Part shown: one piece after another, positions 45,757 through 54,980 of the stretch
Position numbering within the stretch: position 1 is the stretch's first letter
Layout: each line of letters begins with the position of its first letter
NCBI GenBank assembly: GCA_963823675.1
Contig: CAWGMT010000020.1
Location: forward strand, 421,391-485,390
Direction of reading: 5' to 3'
DNA from: CAWGMT01 sp963823675
Lineage (GTDB): Bacteria; Planctomycetota; Planctomycetia; Isosphaerales; Isosphaeraceae
Length of the DNA: 64,000 bases
Program-made: the position numbers and the translations under genes
The notes under the pieces: model-generated
What the model was told of the DNA's origin: nothing
The model's input: the letters and a program-made list of their open reading frames with translations, nothing else
The model's database searches: none

Positions 45757-47616
45757 GACGGACGATCGTGCTTGGCGCTGTAACCTTGATCGCGGTACTC
45801 GGATCGGTACTGGCCTTCAAGACGCGGTGGGACTCGTCGAGAGCAGGCAGATCGTTATTGGATCTCCACTCGCCCTACCAGAACACGCGACAGGGCGTGA
45901 AATATGTCGGCGATCTGGCCTGCGTGCGCTGCCACACAACGATCGCCGAAACTTACCGCCAGCATCCGATGGGTCGTTCTCTCTTCCCCATCGCCGCGGC
46001 TCCGCGAGTCGGAATCGAGCGAAACGGCGACAAACCGCTGTTCGAAGCTCAGGGGTTTCAATACTCGATTGCAGAGCGGGACGGCCGGGTTTTCCATCAA
46101 GAAACGCACCGGGACGCTTCGGGACGCATCATCGCCCGGAATGAAGCCGAAATCCAGTTTGTGCTGGGCTCGGGAAGGCAGGGGTTTTCTTACCTGATCG
46201 AAAGAGACGGCTTCCTGTTCCAGTCCCCGATAAGCTGGTATACGCACAAAGAGCGCTGGGACCTGTCGCCAGGCTACGAGAATGTAAACGCCCACTTCGA
46301 CCGGCCGATCAAATCAGCCTGCCTGTTTTGCCATGCGAACCAGGTTGAGCCAGTCGCGGGCGCGCTCAACCGTTATGAGCGGCCGATTTTCCGCGGTCAT
46401 GCAATCGGCTGCGAGCGATGTCACGGTCCAGGTGAGCTTCACATCGGGAAGCCCCTGATCGTCGCTGGCAAGGACATGACGATCGTGAACCCCGCCGACC
46501 TCGAGCCTAGCCTCCGCGACGCGGTCTGTGAGCAATGCCACTTGAACGGCCGCCGGCGCGCGCTGCGCCGGCCGTCAAGATGCGGATTTCCGGCCCGGGT
46601 TGCCGTTTTATCGATTCTGGACCGTGCTCGAACCGGCAGGCGGCCCGGTTGAGAACCGTTTCGTCGGACAAGTCGAGCAAACGCATGAAAGCCGTTGCTA
46701 CCAGGCGAGTCAAGGCCGCCTCGGGTGTATCTCTTGCCATGACCCGCACCGGCTGCCCGCGATCGCAGAAAAGACGGCCTACTACCGCAACCGTTGCCTC
46801 GAATGCCACGCCGACCGCGGTTGCAGCCTGACCAAGACCGCTCGGCCGGGACGGAGCCCAAACGACGATTGCATTGCTTGCCACATGCCGCCGTTGCGCA
46901 ATTCCGACGTGGTCCACGCTGCTACCACCGATCATCGCATCCGCCGTCGCGGCGGTGGGCAAGACCAGTCTTTGCTCCCTGCTGACAATTCGCAGCCAAG
47001 CCAATTGCTGATGGTCAATTTCCACCGCGAGCTGATGGACGACAGAGAACGCGCCCTCGCCGAGCGGGACATCGGACTGATCCTCTGCCGCGATGGCATT
47101 GCGGGCGCAGCCACCGCACTGCCGTTACTCGAGCAAGCACTCAAGGCACAGCCAGACGACCCGCCTGCTCAGGAGGCCAGGGGGTTTGCGCTCTGGCAGC
47201 TTGGCCGCCTTCAAGAAGCCTTGGCAGCTTTTCAGACCGTGCTAGCCAAGGAACCCGACCGAGAATCCGCTTTGACGGGAGCGGCCCAGGTTGCAGCGCA
47301 GGGGGGACGGCGTGATGATGGGATCACCTACTGGCGGAGAGCCATTGCCAAGAACCCGTGGCGCTCCGACTATCACGCCGAGCTTGCGCTCCTCAATTTC
47401 CAAAGTCGCGATTGGCGAGCGGCTACCCTAGCCAGTCAAAATGCCCTTCGGCTCAACCCCGCCGACCTTGAGATCAGAAAGCTCCTCGTCCGGTGCTATC
47501 TCCGTCTGAGAGATCCCGAAGCCGCGCGCACCGAGTTCGCAACCCTGCTGGCACTCGATCCCGCCGACCGGAACGACTTGCTGGAACAGTTTGCTCCTCT
47601 CGCGCGACCCCGATAG
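45747..47616 (+). CDS. Heptaheme cytochrome c with TPR domain, frameshifted
   Basis: About 623 residues when joined. The N-terminal membrane anchor (TIVLGAVTLIAVLGSVLAF) is followed by seven CxxCH heme sites: CVRCH, CLFCH, CERCH and CEQCH before the shift, then CISCH, CLECH and CIACH. A C-terminal TPR region follows (LQEALAAFQTVLAKEPD, ALRLNPADLEIRKLL). One extra base between about 46551 and 46570 shifts the frame (CHLNG then CAGRQDADFRPGLPFYRF). The layout matches planctomycete/acidobacterial cytochrome c554-type TPR proteins of unknown electron partner. The start is ATG 45747 or GTG 45711. Confidence 0.8.
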
Positions 47617-47662
47617 AATCGCGCCTGCTCTATTCACGTCTGACGGGAACAGTGGGCGGCGC

Positions 47663-48861
47663 TTACTCGAACTGCAATTCCACAATCGAGAAGTCATCGA
47701 CAAACTCTTCTCGGCCCTGAAGTTTCCGATCGTGGGCAATCAGGCGGTCCATCTGCGAATCGCTCTCCGCACCATGTACGCCCTGGTTCATGAAATCGAG
47801 GAACTCGCTGAAGGGCCACATGGTCTTATCCGTCCGCTCGATTTCGTAAGCCCCGTCGCTATAGATATAAAGCTTGGCGAATGAATCGAGCAAGATGCTG
47901 GAAGTTTGATATTGGAGGTCGGCGACAGCGCCGATCATGGGACCCCTTGCCTCAAGAATCTCGAGCTTGACCTGTCCGCTGGACGGGCCGCTGAACAGAA
48001 GTCCGGGTGGGTGGCCGCCCCCCGCGTAATCGATCCGTCGCGTCGGCCTGTGATAGACGCCGTACCAGATCGTAAAGAATAAGCCGTTCTGCTGTTCCAT
48101 CTGAAAGGCGTTGTTCAGCGCCCCGAGCACTCGCCCGGGCAAGCGGAAATCGGTCTGGGGCAGCGCCTGTGATCTCAGCGCGTTCATGGCCGAGACCGAG
48201 AGCAGGGCCGACCCTACCCCGTGGCCGCTCACATCGAGCAGGTAGAACGCGAAATGGTCGTCATCGAGCCAGTGGTAGCCGAACGAATCGCCTCCCAGCT
48301 CAGCCGACGGGATGAACCGCCAATCGGTTCGTACAGCACCTTGCTTGAGCTTCTCGGGCAAGAGCGATCGCACATAATGTTCGGCTTGCCTCATCTCGTT
48401 GGCCAGCCGGCGCTGACTTTCCAGGAGCGCCTGGTATGCCTCGTTGCGTTGAAGCAGGTTAATGTAACCCTGGGAGTGATAGCGGATGCGCGCAGGAGCT
48501 CAATCCGATCGGGAAGCTTGACAATGTAGTCGTTGGCACCCAGTGCAAAAGCCTCGGCCTTTACAGCCGGCTCTTCCTTGGTTGAGAGCATGATCATCGG
48601 CGTTTCTCGGGTCGGTTCGTTGGCCCGAACCATTTTGACCAGGGTCAGGCCGTCGATGTCCGGCATTACCAGGTCTTGGAGGATCACCGTGGGCTTGAGC
48701 CGGCCTGCTTCTTCCAGGGCCCTGGAGGCGTCGCGGCAGTAGTGGAAGATGATGTCTGGCTCGCCAGCCAGCATGCGGCGTACTGCCTCGCCAATCATGG
48801 GCTGGTCATCGATCAGCAAGACAGTCACCTTGTGCTGGGTCAGGACAGGCTCAGTACTCAT
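47663..48861 (-). CDS. WspR-like receiver fused to SpoIIE/PP2C phosphatase, frameshifted
   Basis: About 399 residues when corrected. The N-terminal receiver has LLIDDQPMIGEAVRRML, KPTVILQDLVMPDIDGLTL (phospho-acceptor Asp63) and LSTKEEPAVKAEAFALGANDYIVKLPD (motifs STKEEP and GANDYIVKLPD). It matches the WspR receiver closely and continues into the WspR-like linker RIRYHSQGYINLLQRNEAYQ. Instead of GGDEF there is a PP2C/RsbU-type domain: GDSFGYHWLDDD, FYLLDVSGHGVGSALLS and YAGGGHPPGLLF carry the metal Asp residues. One missing g near 48497 causes the shift. It is the last gene of the Wsp operon and the likely output. Confidence 0.85.
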
Positions 48862-48867
48862 TTCAGA

Positions 48868-49920
48868 TCATGCTCCAGCTTGAAGCTTCACCAGCCTGAC
48901 GATTGCGTCGGCAATCTGGGAAAGCGGCAAGACCTCCTCAGCCGCGCCAATTTCGACGGCCGCTTTGGGCATCCCCCAAACGACACTCGATGCCTCGTCC
49001 TGGGCAATGGTCCGCCAGCCCAGGTTGCGTAGCGCTAGCAGCCCCTCGGCTCCGTCGCGCAACATACCGGTCAAGAGTGCAGCAACGCCAGGCCGCAACC
49101 AGTTTCTCGCCACGCTGGCAAAGAACACATTGATCGAAGGCCGATAGCAAAGATCGCGAGGTTCTGTGGTGTAGTGCAGACAACGGTCTTCACCGAGAAC
49201 CAAGTGGTCGTCGGTGCCGGCGAGCAAAACCTCGTTCCGAGTGGGCCGGCTCCCGTCCGCGATCACCGTGACTTGCCGGTGAGCCTGCTCGGAAAGCCAC
49301 TGCCCCAACCCGGGGGCGAACGCTGCGTCAACATGCTGTGCGACAACGACGGCGGCCTCCAACTTTGGAGGCAGCCGACGGACGATCTCAGCCAGGGCCT
49401 GAGGGCCGCCGGTCAACGCGCCCAGAACAACCAAGGGCTCAAGTGCCAGTACAGTATGGTTGGGCGGTTCTTTCGGATGCAATAAGGCTGGATCACCGCG
49501 CCCGGCGCCCGTGGCTTTCAAAGGTGTGCCGACCAGACGGCCGATCAGCTCGATCTTGTGCAACAGCAAGGCCGCATTGCGGATTTCACCCCCGGTTCCA
49601 AGGGTTGGTGTTTCGATCGCATCGAGTGCGCCATAGCCCATCGCCTGATAAACCTTGCTCAGATGTCCGGATATCGTCGAAGTAACCACCAAAATCGCAC
49701 AGGGTGATTCACCCATGATCCGCCGCGTTGCCTCCACACCGTCTATGCCCGGCATGAATAGATCCATCAGGATCAGGTCGGGGGGCTCGTTGCGCGCCAG
49801 TTTGATCGCCTCCGCACCGTCGCGGGCCATCCAGGCGACGCTGTGCTCGGATAGCGACAGCACCACCCGGCGCAGGGCCTCGCGCGCCATGACCATGTCG
49901 TTGACAATCCCGATCCTCAT
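48868..49920 (-). CDS. wspF: WspF-like CheB (receiver-methylesterase) lacking the catalytic Ser
   Basis: 350 residues from ATG 49920. A receiver domain with Asp53 (LILMDLFMPGIDG) is followed by a CheB methylesterase domain. The catalytic His196 (VVVAQHVDAAF) and Asp289 (LLTGMLRDGAEG) are present. The Ser of the usual GAST/SAGGP motif is Leu169 (VLGALTGGPQA, codon TTG where TCG is expected). It is otherwise a close match to WspF (MRIGIVNDM, CYRPSINVFFASVA). It should remove methyl groups from the receptor but may be inactive or have a different role. A single base error could also explain it. Confidence 0.85.
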   Translation of the reverse strand: MRIGIVNDMVMAREALRRVVLSLSEHSVAWMARDGAEAIKLARNEPPDLILMDLFMPGIDGVEATRRIMGESPCAILVVTSTISGHLSKVYQAMGYGALDAIETPTLGTGGEIRNAALLLHKIELIGRLVGTPLKATGAGRGDPALLHPKEPPNHTVLALEPLVVLGALTGGPQALAEIVRRLPPKLEAAVVVAQHVDAAFAPGLGQWLSEQAHRQVTVIADGSRPTRNEVLLAGTDDHLVLGEDRCLHYTTEPRDLCYRPSINVFFASVARNWLRPGVAALLTGMLRDGAEGLLALRNLGWRTIAQDEASSVVWGMPKAAVEIGAAEEVLPLSQIADAIVRLVKLQAGA

Positions 49921-50002
49921 AGAGGGCGATCTCGGCTCCAGAGTTCTTCCGATCAAGCTGGTCTCTCTCGACGATCGAAAACCGGCGCTGGCGGCGGTTT
50001 TC

Positions 50003-52296
50003 CTATTCCGATTCCGATTCCGATTCCAATCGATGTGAGTCTCTCGCCTCGCCGATCAGGTCGGCCACGGTGCTCAGGAACGTCTGGTCGTGAAAACTGC
50101 TCTTGGTCAGATAACAGTTGGCGCCGGCGTCCAGTCCTCTGAGCCGGTCCTCCTCGCGATCCTTGTACGAGACGACCACTACCGGAATTGCCTGCAGCCG
50201 CGCGTCCTCCTTGATATGCTTGACAAGCTGGATGCCGTCCATCCGCGGCATGTCGATATCACTCACTACCAGATCATAGTGCGCACTGCGGACGGCGTTC
50301 CAGCCGTCCACGCCGTCGATTGCCGTGTCTACGGCGTAGCCGCGACTTTCGAGTAACTGCCGCTCGAGTTCCCGAACAGTGATTGAATCATCGACGATGA
50401 GAACCCGCTTTGCCTTGAAGACCGGTTGCTCGACCGAACCAGCCGTGAGCCTGCCGAGCCGCGCCCGGAGAGAAGGTTATCGATCGAACGGATCAGATCT
50501 TCAACGTCGATAATCAAGACCGGCCAGTCGTTTTCGAGCACGGAGCAACTATTGATATTCGGCACTTTTCCCAGCCGGGTGTCCAGTGGTGTGGCGCGAA
50601 GGTCGCGCTCGCCCAAAACCCGGTCGACCACCACACCAAAGCGATGGCTGTGGTCGCTGGCGACCACCACCGGTATCAACTCTCCCGGACGGTGACCGTG
50701 ATGACCGGACAGCTCGAGCACTTTGATCGCCTCGACCAGACCGATTGGTTGCTCGTCCAGAACCGCGTGCGATTTTCCCTCAAGCTCGCGCACCTCCTTG
50801 GGATCGAGCATGAAAAGCCGTTCGATGCGGTTCAAGGGAAAGGCATAGGGCTCGCCGGCGATTTCAACCAGCAGGGCGCGGATCACCGACATGGTAATCG
50901 GCAACTGGAGTGCGAAACGGGTACCCTTGCCAAACCGGCTCGTTACCCGGACCGAGCCCCGAACGGCCTGTACCATGCTCTTGACCACGTCCAGCCCCAC
51001 GCCGCGACCCGAGACTTCCGTAACCTGGATCTTTGTCGAGAAACCGGGCAGGAAGAGAAAATCCAGAAGCTCTGATTCGTTGAGCTGCTGGACGATCTCG
51101 ATCGTGGTCAGGCCGCGCTTGACGACTTCGATTCGCAGGCGTTCCAGGTCGATCCCGCGGCCATCGTCGCTCACGTGAATCTGAAGCATTCCCGCGCGGT
51201 GGTGAGCTTCAATCCGGACGGTCCCGGTGGAGATCTTTCCAGCAGTGCGCCGATCTTGGGGCGATTCGATGCCGTGATCCAAAGCGTTACGGATGAGATG
51301 GTTGAGCGGAGCCTCGAGTCGATCCAGTATGTCACGATCGACACCGGTGGTCTCACCGACGGTTTCGAATCGCGCCTCCTTGCCGAGCTCCCGGGCGAGA
51401 TCACGCACCAGGCGGGGGAAACCGCGAATCCCGTCGGTCAGGGGTCGCATCCGGCTGGTCAGCACTTCGTGGTGCAGGCGGCTTGATACGTCCTCGCTGC
51501 CGCGGGTGAATTCTTCGATGGATTCGACGGTTTCGTGCAGCCCCTGCAAGCCCTGTACAGCTTGTTCCTTGGCCTTGGTCAAGAGTTCACGCTCGGCGGC
51601 CGGCAGTACGGCCCCCTGACTTGACAGGCGGTCTTCAAGAACCTGAAGACTTCCCAGAAGTCCGGTCTGGCGGCCTTCGAGCCGCGAGAGCGAGTCAACC
51701 AGCGGCCTGAGCCGGTAGGTCTGTACCAGCGCCTCGCCTGCCAGACCCATCAGTCGAGTCAAGCTCTCAGCCGATACTCGCACGACACGATCCCCATCGC
51801 GCGCGGTGGGCTCGACAACCGCAGGAGGAAGCGATGCGCTCTGATCGCCTGCGGGTTGCCGAGTGAAGGGCGCAACTGGAGCCGGAAGCTGGTCTTGTTT
51901 GACCGCGGTCAAATCAGCCACCAGGGCATCGATCTCAGCGGCATGATCGGATTGCCAGCCTTCGATATCTTGGGCGCCAGACTGTGAGATTTGCACCAAC
52001 ATGTCAACGCCTCGAAACAGGATGTCGACATGTTCCGGCTGGAGGATAAGCTTGCCTTTCTGAGCCGCGACGAAGCAGTCCTCCATCGCGTGTGCCACGC
52101 GCACCGCGGCGTCGAGGCCGACGATCCGGGCAGCTCCTTTCAGGGAATGCGCCGCACGCATCAGGGGCTCGATTGTTTCAGGCGCGGCCGATGCGCCTTC
52201 GAGTGCAACCAAACCAGCCGAGAGCGTCGCAGTCTGGCCCTCAGCCTCCATGCGAAACAGTTCCAGCATCGAGAAACCACTGAGATCGCTGCTCAC
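50003..52296 (-). CDS. wspE: WspE-like hybrid CheA histidine kinase-receiver, frameshifted
   Basis: About 764 residues. The HPt domain has His50 (RAAHSLKGAARIVG). Dimerization and HATPase follow (LNHLIRNALDHGIESP, VSDDGRGID, FLPGFSTKIQVTEVSGRGVGLDVV as N, G1 and G2 boxes), then a CheW-like domain and a C-terminal receiver (LIVDDSITVRELERQLLES, VVSDIDMPRMDG). A shift near 50460 separates the CheW-like part from the receiver. The start is GTG 52296, overlapping the upstream CheW stop as GTGA. The C-terminus ends in a Glu-Ser repeat encoded by a 6-bp tandem array. It is the kinase of the Wsp-type operon. Confidence 0.9.
50006..50028. repeat. Hexanucleotide tandem repeat at the end of wspE
   Basis: Nearly four copies of ATTCCG encode the C-terminal SESESE tail of the hybrid kinase, directly before the TAG at 50003-50005. 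Such arrays are open to slippage. Confidence 0.8.
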
Positions 52297-53054
52297 TGCC
52301 CAAACCTCCGCAATGCCGCGAAGATCCGCTGTTCGTCGAGCAGGCCGACACTCCGGCCGTTCCAGGCTAGAACCGCTTGACTGAAACCAACGGCCGGATT
52401 GACCAGCGTCGAGGGGACACCATGCCGATCGCTCCGCGAGATGTACTCGACTCCCAGAACCTCATCGACCCGAAATGCCCAGGTCTCGCGGCAGTCGCGG
52501 TCGTGCAGTACGACCATTCGCGTCGGTGTTGCCGATGCATCGGCACCTAGCAGACCGTGAAGCGAAACGCAAAGCTCGACCTGACCTCGCAGGTTCACCA
52601 GTCCAGCCAAGATCTGGTTGGAGCGGTGCGGGACACGATGCACCGGATGGAGCCTCGTTACCTCGGCAAGGGCATCGGTGCGGAAAGCCAGATACTCGGC
52701 ACCGAGCCGGAAGATCAGCACGCTGAGCACAGCACTGTGGGGCCGGAAACCCCCGCTATCCTCGAGCCGCTGGTCCAGACCGCCGGCATCGCGCTCGTCC
52801 GACCGAGCCAACCAGCGAGACCACTCCTCCAGGTATCCTTCGGGCGCTGGGCGGTTGAAGAAGCTCCGCGCGGCCGCAGCGAAGACTGGACAGTTACGGC
52901 AGTGAACGAAGGGGATCAGTTCCGGGCAACTTCGGTCGCCGGAGACACCGATCCGGCTCCAGCAATCGCGGTCGCTTGGCGAGACTTGTTGCTGGCCGGT
53001 TTGTTCAGCAGAACCGATTGCAGTCAGATTGACTGTCATTTCAGGTTGCCTCAT
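52293..53054 (-). CDS. wspD: WspD-like CheW coupling protein
   Basis: 253 residues. The N-terminal extension CPELIPFVHCRNCPVFAAAA with paired Cys, followed by FFNRPAPEGYLEEW, is characteristic of WspD. The CheW fold follows (FRLGAEYLAFRTDALAEV, LAGLVNLRGQVELCVSL). The gene overlaps the CheR gene by 14 bp at its start (ATG 53054, with ATG 53039 in frame) and the kinase gene by 4 bp at its end. It should couple the receptor to the kinase. Confidence 0.9.
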   Translation of the reverse strand: MRQPEMTVNLTAIGSAEQTGQQQVSPSDRDCWSRIGVSGDRSCPELIPFVHCRNCPVFAAAARSFFNRPAPEGYLEEWSRWLARSDERDAGGLDQRLEDSGGFRPHSAVLSVLIFRLGAEYLAFRTDALAEVTRLHPVHRVPHRSNQILAGLVNLRGQVELCVSLHGLLGADASATPTRMVVLHDRDCRETWAFRVDEVLGVEYISRSDRHGVPSTLVNPAVGFSQAVLAWNGRSVGLLDEQRIFAALRRFGQ

Positions 53055-54342
53055 TCCGGATCAGGGCCCCGATGCGGGCGGCTCGACGGCGAAAGTTCTC
53101 AGCCACTTTATGCTCACCGCGCCGTTCGGCAAGAAGTGCCAGTGCCAGAAGCGCGTCCTCATGGTTGGCGTCGAGATAAACCGTCTTGTGGAAGCAGGCT
53201 TCGGCTTGCCGGCGATCGCCTTGCGCCTGGTAAATCATCCCCATGAGATAGTAGGTGGAAGCCGTGGGGCCCCTGAGTTGGAGATCGCGCTTGCAGGCAC
53301 CGATTGCCTCACTGTACCGTCCTTGGTTGCCCAGCTCGGCCGCCTGACTCAAAAGCGAAACCCGTTCGCCTGCCGGAATGGACGAGGGCACCGCGGCAGC
53401 AGCCGTTGTGCTGAAAGTGACCAGGCTGGGAGGAGGCAGCATCAGTGCTGCTGCTTGCGCGGAGTCTTCGCCGGCAATCAAGCCCGGCAAGGTCAGCGTC
53501 GGTTCGGGCTTGGATTGCGGCTGACCGGCAAGAACGGCGATCGTTTTGCAGTAGGCGAAACAACCAGGCTCGCCGACTGCGATGAATTCCGGCTGTCTTC
53601 CGTTCCACTCCAATCGATCGGCATGGCCGATGAGGAGCATGCCATCGGCTTCTAACAGCCGATCGAGCGCAGCGGTCACTGCTGCACGCGCTACAGGATT
53701 GAGATAGATCAGAAGATTGCGGCAGAAAATCACATCATAGGTTGCTAATCCTTCAAGGAATTGAGGATCGAGGACATTGGCTTGTAAAAACCGGACCAGC
53801 GATCGAACTGCGGGATTGATCTCAAAGCCTTCGGCGTGCTCCCGGAAAAAGCGCGATCGGTAGCTCAGGTCGGAACCACGGAAGGCATGCGCCGAATAAA
53901 CCCCTCGACGAGCCTTGGCCAGCCGCCGGGAACTGATATCGACGCCGTCGATCTGAAACCGGCAAGCCGGAAGACCGAGGTCCGACAGCGCCATCGCGAT
54001 CGAATACGGCTCTTCCCCGCTGGCGCACGCCAAGCTTAGCACCCGAGCAGGAGGGCGTAAGGGCTGCTCCAGCCAGCGGAGGCGGACATACGTGCAGAAC
54101 CACTGGTAGGGACGGGCGTCACGGAAGAACCAGCTCTCCGGAACCACCACCTCCTCCGCCAGCAATTTGATTTCTTGTTCTGACTCCTGGAGCCGATGTT
54201 CGTACGCGACCAGACCGTCCAACCCCAGCTCGTTCATGCGACGCTGGGCTGCGCGAAGAATGAGGCGCGAGCCCACCGACACCGGGTCTAACCCGATTTG
54301 CCTGGCCAGTAAGTCCTCGATTCGGCGCAGTTCATCCGGCAT
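53041..54342 (-). CDS. wspC: WspC-like CheR methyltransferase with TPR domain
   Basis: 433 residues. The N-terminal helical domain is followed by the SAM-binding CheR core (VLSLACASGEEPYSIAMALS, YDVIFCRNLLIYL, LLIGHADRLE), a proline/alanine-rich linker and a C-terminal TPR region (AAELGNQGRYSEAIGACKRD, YYLMGMIYQAQGDRRQAEACF). CheR-TPR architecture is the hallmark of WspC. It methylates glutamates of the receptor at 54981-57068. It is 35 bp downstream of the first CheW gene. Confidence 0.9.
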   Translation of the reverse strand: MPDELRRIEDLLARQIGLDPVSVGSRLILRAAQRRMNELGLDGLVAYEHRLQESEQEIKLLAEEVVVPESWFFRDARPYQWFCTYVRLRWLEQPLRPPARVLSLACASGEEPYSIAMALSDLGLPACRFQIDGVDISSRRLAKARRGVYSAHAFRGSDLSYRSRFFREHAEGFEINPAVRSLVRFLQANVLDPQFLEGLATYDVIFCRNLLIYLNPVARAAVTAALDRLLEADGMLLIGHADRLEWNGRQPEFIAVGEPGCFAYCKTIAVLAGQPQSKPEPTLTLPGLIAGEDSAQAAALMLPPPSLVTFSTTAAAAVPSSIPAGERVSLLSQAAELGNQGRYSEAIGACKRDLQLRGPTASTYYLMGMIYQAQGDRRQAEACFHKTVYLDANHEDALLALALLAERRGEHKVAENFRRRAARIGALIRNEAT

Positions 54343-54377
54343 CGTAACACCAGTTCGAAATTCCAGAGTGAGGATCC

Positions 54378-54959
54378 TCAGGTCTCAGAGACCCGATTTT
54401 CGTGCACCGAATCCATGGACTCTGGATTTATGGTTTGGGGATACAAGACCGCACTTTGGTTAGCGAAGACGCTTGAATGCAAGTAATCCCTTATTTTCTG
54501 CACCGCGATCAGGGAGACAATTTCATGGTCTGTTCTGACAATCGCATCGAGGTAAGGTGCGTCCGGTAGCTGAACGGGCGCAGGCATTACCTGTTCGGGC
54601 CGTATATAGGTCAGGTCGTCAACATTCTCGGCGAGCAGACCCAGGAGAACCGGGGCTTGGCTCGGTGCTGGCCAGGAACGACCCGCCGCCGCCGGATGGT
54701 TGGTTCCCTGATTTTGATCGCCCGGCACGTCGTTGACCAGAATCGTGCGGGAACTGAGCAGATTTCGGCAAGGGGCTTTATCGAGCAGCAAACCCAGGTC
54801 GAACACTGGAATTACCTTGCCGCGGTAGTTCAGCAGGCCAGCCACGAGGTCAGGAGCATGGAGAATCGGGTGCAACTCGACCTTGGGGAGAACCTCGACG
54901 ACTCGCAAAACGTCGACAGCGTATCGTTTCGAACCGGCTGTAAAAGTCAAAAGTAACAT
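54378..54959 (-). CDS. wspB: WspB-like CheW coupling protein
   Basis: 193 residues of a single CheW domain (RYAVDVLRVVEVLPKVELHP, VAGLLNYRGKVIPVFDLGLLL) with a short insertion before VLLGLLAENVDDL. It is the second gene after the receptor, as wspB is. Two CheW proteins in one operon (this and the one at 52293) are typical of Wsp systems. Confidence 0.9.
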   Translation of the reverse strand: MLLLTFTAGSKRYAVDVLRVVEVLPKVELHPILHAPDLVAGLLNYRGKVIPVFDLGLLLDKAPCRNLLSSRTILVNDVPGDQNQGTNHPAAAGRSWPAPSQAPVLLGLLAENVDDLTYIRPEQVMPAPVQLPDAPYLDAIVRTDHEIVSLIAVQKIRDYLHSSVFANQSAVLYPQTINPESMDSVHENRVSET

Positions 54960-54980
54960 GAAAGCACGGCAGGGCCGGCC

